DNA of 64,000 nucleotides. It comes from Jeotgalibaca arthritidis (GTDB taxonomy: Bacteria; Bacillota; Bacilli; Lactobacillales; Aerococcaceae). A program made the translations under genes and the position numbers. Positions 28,732 to 35,447 of the stretch are shown piece after piece. The stretch lies in assembly GCF_011100465.1 (NCBI RefSeq), contig NZ_CP049740.1, forward strand, positions 871,857-935,856, written 5' to 3'. Below the pieces are notes generated by a model. It saw nothing but the letters and a program-made list of their open reading frames with translations, was not told where the DNA came from and searched no databases. Numbering within the stretch: position 1 is the first letter of the stretch; the number at the start of each line of letters is the position of its first letter.

Positions 28732-28923
28732 CGATATCAGAACTGCCATATCGATAAAGATTCTGGTTCTAGGACTTTAGAAGAGCTTAATAAGAAGTAT
28801 CAAGAAAGCTGTCTGTCTAAACCAAAAAGTGTGATCTTAGTTGATTTGATAAATATACTTGGCAAAGAATACTATACTTGTGTTATTAACTTATCTCAGG
28901 TGGAATTAAACGAACGCACATAA
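28732..28923 (+). pseudogene. Possible gene remnant without a start codon
   Basis: A 63-codon open stretch ending KEYYTCVINLSQVELNERT and a stop. It has no usable start codon and no ribosome binding site. The composition looks coding. It is probably the tail of a deleted gene; the family is not recognised. Confidence 0.3.
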
Positions 28924-29002
28924 ATTCTAATCCACCAAAAATTAACAATCCCTACACGTTTTTGGTATGATAAATTTACAACAATAGAAGGGGGAGCTCA
29001 AA

Positions 29003-29488
29003 ATGTATCAAGGAACAGCTAATTTTTCTTTAAAAGATTATCTCTTTATAAATTTAACAGTAAACACGAAAAAATATATAGCATATGCGGGGGCCACTTT
29101 AGTGATTTGCTTGTGGTTTATTCTTCTATTTATGAAAGGATATACATTGGAAAGACAAATTATTTCTACCATTTTTATTTTTATATTTATCTTTCTATCT
29201 TTTGTGGTTGCTGAAATCATTACCTTGATAAAGAAACTAAAAAAATACCCTCACTCTATAGGAGTTAGAGAATTCATTATTACCAAAGAAGGCTTTCAAA
29301 CAAAGAACCTTGAAAAAAATGAAGCTATTTTCTTCATTTGGGATGAATTTCAATGCTTGATTAACCGAAAAAAATTTTGGCTATTAAAAATCAACGATCA
29401 GCAAATTAAAGTCATTCCCCATGCTGCTTTCAACGAAACCAAAATAAAGGAAATTACCCAATTTATAAGCGACAACATTGACATTTAA
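29003..29488 (+). CDS. YcxB-like membrane protein, copy 2
   Basis: A 161-residue paralogue of the protein at 27948. Both share the opening G-T-(L/A)-x-SLKD, two membrane helices, FFxWxE then (S/C)LINRKxFWLL and IPHAAF. GAAGGGGGAGCTC precedes the ATG, and TTAACA-18 bp-TATGAT lies upstream as a likely promoter. Like copy 1 it faces a small two-helix membrane gene. The pair of modules probably arose by tandem duplication. Confidence 0.75.
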   Translation: MYQGTANFSLKDYLFINLTVNTKKYIAYAGATLVICLWFILLFMKGYTLERQIISTIFIFIFIFLSFVVAEIITLIKKLKKYPHSIGVREFIITKEGFQTKNLEKNEAIFFIWDEFQCLINRKKFWLLKINDQQIKVIPHAAFNETKIKEITQFISDNIDI

Positions 29489-29503
29489 AAACAAAATAAA
29501 TAT

Positions 29504-29674
29504 TTACGGTTTTTTATAGTATTTAATTAACCATATCGAATAGGATATCGAAAGCAAGGCAATAATAAAATTAGCTAACTTTTCATTTTCTGGCATTATA
29601 AACATGACACTGGCATTATATATCCCATACACTATGAGAAGGAATATTAGTATCAGCAAACCTATTTTTTTCAA
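29504..29674 (-). CDS. Small two-helix membrane protein, copy 2
   Basis: A 56-residue ORF from a TTG at 29674 with GAGAGGAAA about 7 nt upstream. It starts MKKIGLLILIFLLIVYGIYN, has a second helix FIIALLSISYSIWLI, the linker MFIMPENEKL and a basic end KYYKKP. Start codon, length, helix spacing and the acid/basic proline-containing linker (MPENEK versus VPDNRK) match the gene at 28438. It is convergent with YcxB-like copy 2, 16 bp apart. Confidence 0.6.
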   Translation of the reverse strand: MKKIGLLILIFLLIVYGIYNASVMFIMPENEKLANFIIALLSISYSIWLIKYYKKP

Positions 29675-29760
29675 TTTAATCTTTCCTCTCGTTATATATC
29701 TTCTTATACTTTAAAAGAAAAATGGTCCATCAACAAGATGTTTTTATTTCGTCGATTGTA

Positions 29761-30024
29761 AGATTAAGTTAGACAAATAAATAAGTCATTCATGGTACAC
29801 TCAAATTGTAATTCCGACCAAAGAATACAGAGGAGTGATCACGAATGACCTGGTGATGATAGAATCTTATTACCACAAAAACGTCAAAGTTTGTCTCTTC
29901 AGTTGCGAATAAGCGAAACAATATCCCACGAAAATCGTTGAATTACCAGACACCACTGGAAGTGTTTTTGAGTTACTTAGATGAACCAATTTTGTCTAGC
30001 TTAAATTGACAAATTTTTTAATCT
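29761..30024 (+). mobile_element. IS30-family transposase remnant
   Basis: Two transposase pieces in a span of about 264 bp. An N-terminal piece from ATG 29845 reads MTW in one frame and LVMIESYYHKN in another, matching the IS30 start. A C-terminal piece reads IPRKSLNYQTPLEVFLSYL, matching the RPRKxLxxxTPxEVF end of IS30 transposases. Most of the gene is deleted. The outer bases AGATTAA (29761) and TTAATCT (30018-30024) look like residual terminal inverted repeats. Confidence 0.65.
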
Positions 30025-30170
30025 ATTTAATTCAGTGACCGTCTTCAAAGGTTTTGCTAGAAAATATTTACTTTTCATTTGTATTGTAGCACAAGATGCA
30101 ATTTTTTATTCAACTACTGAAATATCAATTATCCTAATAAAATAAATATCAGATTACATAACAATATATA

Positions 30171-30362
30171 TTAGTTGTGGTATTGTTTTTTTATTGAATA
30201 TATAAGTAGCCAACAAATTGTATATATTAGAATACCAATAATCGTTATTAAAAAATTATTATTGGTCGGGAAAGTATTTTTGCTTAACAAAATTAAAATG
30301 AAAATAATAACTTTCAAAATACCTTCTTCCCAAGATAAGATTAAGTTTTTTTTATCATTCAT
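30171..30362 (-). CDS. Small two-helix membrane protein, third type
   Basis: A 63-residue protein with a charged N-terminus (MNDKKNLILSWEEG) and two helices (ILKVIIFILILLSKN and FLITIIGILIYTICWLLIYS), ending KKQYHN. AGGAGG lies 7 nt before the ATG. Topology resembles the two small proteins at 28438 and 29504. It follows the secreted-protein gene at 30391 by 28 bp on the same strand, so they may be a pair. Confidence 0.6.
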   Translation of the reverse strand: MNDKKNLILSWEEGILKVIIFILILLSKNTFPTNNNFLITIIGILIYTICWLLIYSIKKQYHN

Positions 30363-30390
30363 TAATTTCCTCCTACATTTAACTATTACA

Positions 30391-31116
30391 TCAATAATAA
30401 TAGACTGTTTTTTGCCCTAGTAAATTTGTTCTACCACTATTTGAGTACTGCTTTATAATCACCATCTCTCCCATTATAGTAGGAACAGGAGTAGAATAGT
30501 CAAAAATTCTATATACATCTTCAGAATTATATACATATGTTAGGTTCATAGAGTAGGCCAAAGCTGCAACATCGATTAAGTAAGCTGATATTTGTGCATA
30601 TATATTTGGAACCGCACTAAGTACCTTTGAAATTGCTAACGCGATTGCTCCAACACTTAATCCTTTTATATATGTATTTGTTTTAAATGTCTTTAAATAT
30701 TCCCAATTGCTATCCATAGCAGGAGTAACTAGGCTACTCGTTGATTTTTCCCCGATATCTTCTTGAGTTTTTCCCAAATCAATTATCTGACTAAATTCCT
30801 CACCGTTAAAAATTCCTTCTTGATGTAAAGAATTTTCTATTAACTCTGTTTTAACTGTAGACACCGTTATAGAATTAATGGAAGAATTTTTTTCATAAGT
30901 AATACTGTTCACTTTGCCAGATTCAAAGTCAATTTCTTCAACAGTTTGATAATCTTTATTATTTTCTGAATAATTATAAACTATTTCTTTATCACTTTGA
31001 CTGACAATTTCAAAGTTCGTTATATTATCATTAAATTCTTTAAAAGTATTTCCCATACTTTCTAAATTATTTTGAGTTGCAGATACTGTAATAGGTGTTG
31101 TTAAAATTGGTGCCAT
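30391..31116 (-). CDS. Putative secreted protein with frameshifted signal peptide
   Basis: A 241-residue frame opening MAPILTTPITVSATQNN. The body has a hydrophilic N-terminal half, then a hydrophobic Gly/Ala-rich part (YIKGLSVGAIALAISKVLSA) and a Tyr-rich end (GQKTVYYY). No family recognised. A good ribosome binding site (GGAGGG, 7 nt) leads to an ATG at 31163 whose frame stops after eight codons. One extra A in the A5 run at 31148-31152 would join that ATG to this frame and give a standard signal peptide. So the gene is either frameshifted, phase-variable or affected by a sequencing error; the internal start shown has no ribosome binding site. Confidence 0.55.
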   Translation of the reverse strand: MAPILTTPITVSATQNNLESMGNTFKEFNDNITNFEIVSQSDKEIVYNYSENNKDYQTVEEIDFESGKVNSITYEKNSSINSITVSTVKTELIENSLHQEGIFNGEEFSQIIDLGKTQEDIGEKSTSSLVTPAMDSNWEYLKTFKTNTYIKGLSVGAIALAISKVLSAVPNIYAQISAYLIDVAALAYSMNLTYVYNSEDVYRIFDYSTPVPTIMGEMVIIKQYSNSGRTNLLGQKTVYYY

Positions 31117-31147
31117 TACTAATGTAACTATAGAACTTATAGTATAA

Positions 31148-31163
31148 TTTTTGACAACTTCAT
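31148..31163 (-). other. Frameshift point before secreted-protein gene
   Basis: ATG at 31161-31163 with a proper ribosome binding site, followed by AAGTTGTCAAAAATTATA. The A5 run (T5 at 31148-31152 on the plus strand) is the likely indel site. Confidence 0.55.
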
Positions 31164-31329
31164 ATCTATTCCCTCCATATTTAAATAATTTTTTAGAAAA
31201 CCTGATAAATATTGAACACCAATATATTAATTACTCACAAGTTCAAATTAACCACTATCCTCCATTCCATACTTTTACCAGGTTATAACAATACTTACAA
31301 TTTGATTCTATCATATATAAATTAAAATT

Positions 31330-31361
31330 TTACAAAATAGTCATATATGACTATTTTGTAA
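31330..31361. repeat. Perfect 32-bp palindrome
   Basis: TTACAAAATAGTCATA followed immediately by its exact complement, no spacer. It lies in a 590-bp gene-free stretch upstream of the secreted-protein gene. Nineteen of its bases recur at 13299-13317. Possibly an operator for a dimeric regulator or a mobile element end. Confidence 0.7.
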
Positions 31362-31525
31362 CTTATTTATTAATGTTTTATATACTAAAAAATTTCACTA
31401 TAAATGATAAATAGCAAAGATTACTATATATATTTATATAAAAATAAATTCATAAAGTAAAAAGTAATATTGACTATGTCTGTCAAATAACCTAGCAGAG
31501 GTGAGAGAAGGAGCAAGTGGGCATA

Positions 31526-31580
31526 GTTGTACCCTAGCCATGCAAAATTAAAAAAATAATTCTGCAAACTAGGGTACAAC
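31526..31580. repeat. Inverted repeat with 12-bp perfect arms
   Basis: GTTGTACCCTAG (31526-31537) and CTAGGGTACAAC (31569-31580), with an inner pair GCAAAATT / AATTCTGC. No T run follows either arm, so a simple terminator is unlikely. The remaining 31164-31754 sequence is AT-rich and shows no gene that I can support. Confidence 0.65.
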
Positions 31581-31754
31581 ATGTTTGTTCTTTAATTTCT
31601 AGCGTCGGATCAGTCAGTCGCTGCTTCACATCTGTATGCGTTGGTGTTGTCTAAAACCCTCTTAAAATCCTCCCTAAGAGCTTTGTTTTAGGTTACCAGG
31701 CTTTCGGCCCACCCGCCTTTCTGCTATACTTCTATTCAATAAGGAGGTTTTTAA

Positions 31755-32120
31755 ATGGGCTTAGTGACTATGGTTCTTACTCTCAATGTCTTCATTTTAT
31801 TCATTTTTCTTATTTACAGTATTCATACCCTATTAAAAAAGCGAGCGACTATGCTTACTCGCCCGCATCCTCTAACTATATTCTCGTTTTGCCTACTTGT
31901 ATTACAGTGGATTTTATTTCTTATCGGCTTTTACACATGGCTACCTAACTCATGGTCTCTTTTTTTCTTTGACCTCGTTTGGATCTCAGCGTTTCTTATT
32001 TCAGTAGGAGCTCTCATAAAAGACAAGCGTTCGAATCCATGGTTTTGGAGGTTAAATGGCTTACTGACTATTTTCAGTTTTGAATTCTATCTACTCGCTT
32101 ATTTTATTGGGCAAATGTAA
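31755..32120 (+). CDS. Four-helix membrane protein, unknown
   Basis: A 121-residue integral membrane protein with four predicted helices: residues about 3-25, 42-63, 68-88 and 97-118. Short charged loops (LLKKRATMLTRPH, KDKRSNPWFWR) suggest orientation but no active site. AAGGAGG lies 8 nt before the ATG. No family recognised. Its stop is 1 bp from the convergent stop of the next gene. Confidence 0.65.
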   Translation: MGLVTMVLTLNVFILFIFLIYSIHTLLKKRATMLTRPHPLTIFSFCLLVLQWILFLIGFYTWLPNSWSLFFFDLVWISAFLISVGALIKDKRSNPWFWRLNGLLTIFSFEFYLLAYFIGQM

Positions 32121-32121
32121 C

Positions 32122-32706
32122 TTAAAATGCTAGCTGCCATTTCCCATTTGTCTTCGTGAGTCTGTAAATTGCGACTTGTTGATGGGAAGCTTGAGATATT
32201 GAAATTTCAACATTAACGTTGCTATCATCTAGTTCATCTTCTAGTATTCTAACATCATCATAGTAGCGGTAAAGCAAAACAGCCTCTAAATCTTGCTCCG
32301 CTTGTCGACTTGTTACATAGGTATTCTGGAACTCTTCTAGTGTTTGTTGGGTATTTGTTAAGGCATATAATCCTTCTAAATCATTGTTACTCGCTAGATG
32401 TAAGTAAACTAATAACGTTTTTTCTGCAGATAGCTCTAATACTTGAATATCCTTACTAGTTTGAAATTGCTTATAAGCTGCGCGTTCTTCTTCTGACAAG
32501 TCATCTAAATAGGTAAATGGTTTTTCCAACGTCTGAATAGTCTTTTCTTGAACCGCTAACTCTTCTTTTAGTTCCTTGCGTTGTTCAATGAGATCAGCGA
32601 TGATTTGCTGGTCTCTATCACTTTCCATACGAATCGTATCTACAATCACAGCCATATTGATAACTAAAACAACAGTAGCGAATATTTGCCATTTATCAGC
32701 CTTCAT
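32122..32706 (-). CDS. Membrane-anchored coiled-coil protein, unknown
   Basis: A 194-residue protein with one N-terminal helix (IFATVVLVINMAVIVDTI, residues 8-25), a coiled coil (DLIEQRKELKEELAVQEKTI, residues 38-57) and an outer domain rich in Glu/Asp that ends VAIYRLTKTNGKWQLAF, like the last strand of small NTF2-like or DUF-type extracellular domains. AAGGAG precedes the ATG. It is last in a run with the HD hydrolase and GNAT genes. Confidence 0.65.
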   Translation of the reverse strand: MKADKWQIFATVVLVINMAVIVDTIRMESDRDQQIIADLIEQRKELKEELAVQEKTIQTLEKPFTYLDDLSEEERAAYKQFQTSKDIQVLELSAEKTLLVYLHLASNNDLEGLYALTNTQQTLEEFQNTYVTSRQAEQDLEAVLLYRYYDDVRILEDELDDSNVNVEISISQASHQQVAIYRLTKTNGKWQLAF

Positions 32707-32718
32707 TTGTTCAGCTCC

Positions 32719-33366
32719 TTATTTTTCTCCTCTAATCTCACAATCCAATTGCTGTAGGAATGACTGCATAAAGGCAGTCCGTTCCTTGGCTAGTTTCTTG
32801 CCTTCAAGGGTATTCATTAAGCACTCTAAATGAAGTAATTTTTCATAAAAATGGTTAACTACATTATTCGATCCACGATAGCTATCTTGGGTTAGTTCTG
32901 TCACATGAACGGGCTTAGTATCGTCATACATAGCATGTCCTTTTGAGCCGCCATAATAAAAAGTCCGTCCGATTCCGATGGCACCAATGGCATCCAATCG
33001 GTCTGCATCTTGGACAATTTGTCCGATTTTAGTGAGTTCGTGCTTTTCAATTAGATTTTTAGAATAAGACATATGGTCAATGGTATCTAAAATAACCCCC
33101 TCTTGTTGGTCGGTGGCACCACTTGCCTGTAAAGCAGCAATGACTTGCTTTCTCGCTGTTTCGACATCATCGGTCAGTTTGTCATCGATTACATCGTGAA
33201 GTAAAACAGCTGCTCGGATCGTTGTGATATCAGACGCTGACATGCCTTCTTTTTGGGCAATGGTTATGGCTGATTGTTCCACTCGTCTGATATGGCTAAG
33301 GTCGTGTCCGGTGGTGTCTTGGCCTAATTTTTCTGCTACAAACGCTTCTAAATATGATAAGTCCAT
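32719..33366 (-). CDS. HD-domain phosphohydrolase (YpgQ/YedJ-like)
   Basis: A 215-residue metal-dependent hydrolase. Seen: DTTGHDLSHIRRVEQSAITI with the first His, AAVLLHDVIDDKL with the HD pair (near residues 58-59), and VQDADRLDAIGAIGIGRTF with the distal Asp. These match the YpgQ/YedJ group, whose Bacillus member is a nucleotide pyrophosphohydrolase. The frame begins at 33402, but AAAGGAG stands 6 nt before the ATG at 33366. The upstream GNAT gene ends 11 bp away. Confidence 0.83.
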   Translation of the reverse strand: MDLSYLEAFVAEKLGQDTTGHDLSHIRRVEQSAITIAQKEGMSASDITTIRAAVLLHDVIDDKLTDDVETARKQVIAALQASGATDQQEGVILDTIDHMSYSKNLIEKHELTKIGQIVQDADRLDAIGAIGIGRTFYYGGSKGHAMYDDTKPVHVTELTQDSYRGSNNVVNHFYEKLLHLECLMNTLEGKKLAKERTAFMQSFLQQLDCEIRGEK

Positions 33367-33377
33367 CTTAGTCTCCT

Positions 33378-33785
33378 TTATACTTTCATAAACGATACAC
33401 ACTTGAGGTCTTGCATCGTTTTAAATCCTAATGATTGGTAAAATTGGATGGTTCTTTCGGTATCATCTGTTGTTAAAATGATTTGTTGCATATCTTTAGC
33501 TCTCTCCAACATCTGCTTGACTAAGCTCGTCCCAATCGCTCGGCGTTGATAGTCAGGATGGACAAGAATATCTTGAATATAGAGAATATAACAGCCATCA
33601 CTAATGGTTCGAATCAGGCCAACTAGCTGGTCATCTTCCCACGCACTAATGTAATGCCAAGCCCCTGGAAGAAGTTGGTTCATTATTGCGGGATTATTAT
33701 AGTAATTTCGCCAACCAACACTTTGGTAGAGTTGCGTTAAGCTGTCGATTGAGATGGGTGTATTGTCTTTATAATGAATAGTCAT
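33378..33785 (-). CDS. GNAT family N-acetyltransferase
   Basis: A 135-residue small acetyltransferase. The core IQDILVHPDYQRRAIGTSLV (residues about 70-89) carries the acetyl-CoA loop (Q-R-R-A-I-G) and is followed by LTTDDTERTIQFYQSLGFKT. Substrate unknown. It is first in an apparent operon with the HD hydrolase and the coiled-coil membrane protein. Confidence 0.83.
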   Translation of the reverse strand: MTIHYKDNTPISIDSLTQLYQSVGWRNYYNNPAIMNQLLPGAWHYISAWEDDQLVGLIRTISDGCYILYIQDILVHPDYQRRAIGTSLVKQMLERAKDMQQIILTTDDTERTIQFYQSLGFKTMQDLKCVSFMKV

Positions 33786-33918
33786 TGGCTCACCTACTTT
33801 TTCATTGTTTCTTCATCTTATCATAAACTGCTAGTTAGTTAACTGTTGTTTTTCACATTATATTGCTATACTATACTCAAATTTATAAAAAATTAAGAGA
33901 CAGAAAGAGGGAATTCAA

Positions 33919-34377
33919 ATCGGACAACTATTATATATCGATGTCACAGACAAAACAGAATGGTTTGGTATCATTTCGCCTGATCAAGAATTCGTCTTTG
34001 CAGGAAGTCAGTTTGTGTTCCTAGATAAAGATGATGATATGTCAGTTATTGAGACATTTGCACATGACTATGACTGCCATTTTTTTCTAGAGGGTGACCA
34101 GCCTGCTCTTCCTTTTTACTCTGTTCCAGCTGTCGACATCGTGGCACGGGACAGCCAAGCTGGCTATATTTGTTTAGCAGCTGACAAGGTTCTGTATGTT
34201 AATAGTGACCATGCGGCATTTGAGATTGCTGAAAGTTGGGATGCTTTTCTTAGCAATCCTCATGATTGGCAAAAACGACTCGTTCCCTATGACGATATGC
34301 GTCTCTACCCCTCTAAAGAAGCTGCTGAAAAAGACATCCAGTTCTTTGACTTAGATGAATGGACTAAACAGCAGTAA
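33919..34377 (+). CDS. Unknown protein, probable non-ATG start
   Basis: The reading frame contains protein-like sequence from 33919 on (GQLLYIDVTDKTEWFGIISP), yet no ATG, GTG or TTG exists before a GTG at 34015. AAGAGGG stands 7 nt before an ATC codon at 33919 (ATT at 33913 is another option). A rare-start gene, or one whose ATG mutated, is the simplest reading; otherwise translation begins at 34015 (120 residues, weak GGAAG site). The product (about 152 residues) is acidic, soluble, ends FFDLDEWTKQQ, and resembles no family I know. Confidence 0.5.
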   Translation: MGQLLYIDVTDKTEWFGIISPDQEFVFAGSQFVFLDKDDDMSVIETFAHDYDCHFFLEGDQPALPFYSVPAVDIVARDSQAGYICLAADKVLYVNSDHAAFEIAESWDAFLSNPHDWQKRLVPYDDMRLYPSKEAAEKDIQFFDLDEWTKQQ

Positions 34378-34397
34378 AAATAACAGTAGCTATATAC

Positions 34398-34434
34398 AAA
34401 AAAAGATTAAGCCACCACGGCTTAATCTTTTTTT
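34398..34434. terminator. Bidirectional terminator
   Basis: AAAAAAAGATTAAGCC / GGCTTAATCTTTTTTT with a 5-nt loop, between convergent ends of the unknown gene and nrdF. Confidence 0.9.
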
Positions 34435-34438
34435 CATA

Positions 34439-35422
34439 CTAATAAGCGTAATCTTCATCCTTCATCGGCTCTACGTCGGATAATAGGTAACCATTTCCAA
34501 CTGAACTAAAGAAGTCCATGTTACTTGTTGTTGTTGAAATACCGTTCATTACAATCGGATCAACATCTTCAACCGTTTCAGAGAAGAATGGCTCCAGTCC
34601 CAAGTTCATTAATGCCTTGTTTGCATTGTATTTCAAGAAGACTTTCACACTTTCCGTCCAACCAATCTCATCATACAATTCTTCTGTATAACGCGACTCA
34701 TTGCGGTAGAGGTCTAGCATTAAATCATAAACCCAGTCTGTTAACTCTTGTTGCTCATCTTCTGGCAATTCCTCTAAACCAAGGCGGAACTTATAGCCAA
34801 TGTAAGTGCCGTGGACACTCTCATCACGCAAAATTAAACGAATAATTTCGGCCACATTGACCATCTTCCCATTCCCCATATAGCGTAGTGGTGTATAAAA
34901 TCCTGAATAAAACAAGAAGGATTCTAACATGACACTGGTTGCTTTCTTTTGTAGGGCTGTGCCGTTTAGATAGATGTCGCGAATTTTATGCCCTTTATAT
35001 TGTAGGAACTCATTTTCTTCCGTCCAACGGAAAATATCACTAATTTCTGCCGGCGAACAAAGGGTACTAAAAATAGTCGAATAACTTTTAGCATGAACCT
35101 GTTCCATAAATTGAATGTTGGTCAGTACGGCAATTTCATGTTGGGTGCGAGCATCCTTCATGATTTCAGCATTACCGTCTTCTCCTTGCAAGGTATCTAG
35201 CATCGTTAAGCCACCAAACACTTTATTATAAAGGGTCTTTTCAACATCATTTAATTTGGACCAGTCTGCCTTGTCGTTTGACGGTACCATACGGGTATCT
35301 AGCCAAAACTGAGACGTTAGCTTCTCCCATGTTAATTTGTCGACCATGTCTTCGACAACATTCCAGTTGATTGATTTATAAGAAGCACTTGCATCGTACT
35401 CTCGTGTATTCATTCTAGCCAT
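34439..35422 (-). CDS. nrdF: Class Ib ribonucleotide reductase small subunit
   Basis: The 327-residue radical-generating beta subunit (di-manganese/iron tyrosyl radical) of aerobic class Ib ribonucleotide reductase. Metal ligands are in the helices with TMLDTLQGEDGN (Asp/Glu), IQFMEQVHAKSYS (Glu, His), and RLILRDESVHGTYIGYKF (Glu, His). The C-terminus DVEPMKDEDYAY is the peptide that docks on NrdE. It is last of the nrdDGHIEF operon, 25 bp after nrdE. Confidence 0.95.
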   Translation of the reverse strand: MARMNTREYDASASYKSINWNVVEDMVDKLTWEKLTSQFWLDTRMVPSNDKADWSKLNDVEKTLYNKVFGGLTMLDTLQGEDGNAEIMKDARTQHEIAVLTNIQFMEQVHAKSYSTIFSTLCSPAEISDIFRWTEENEFLQYKGHKIRDIYLNGTALQKKATSVMLESFLFYSGFYTPLRYMGNGKMVNVAEIIRLILRDESVHGTYIGYKFRLGLEELPEDEQQELTDWVYDLMLDLYRNESRYTEELYDEIGWTESVKVFLKYNANKALMNLGLEPFFSETVEDVDPIVMNGISTTTSNMDFFSSVGNGYLLSDVEPMKDEDYAY

Positions 35423-35447
35423 TGCGTTCTCGTCTCCTTATCTCTTC

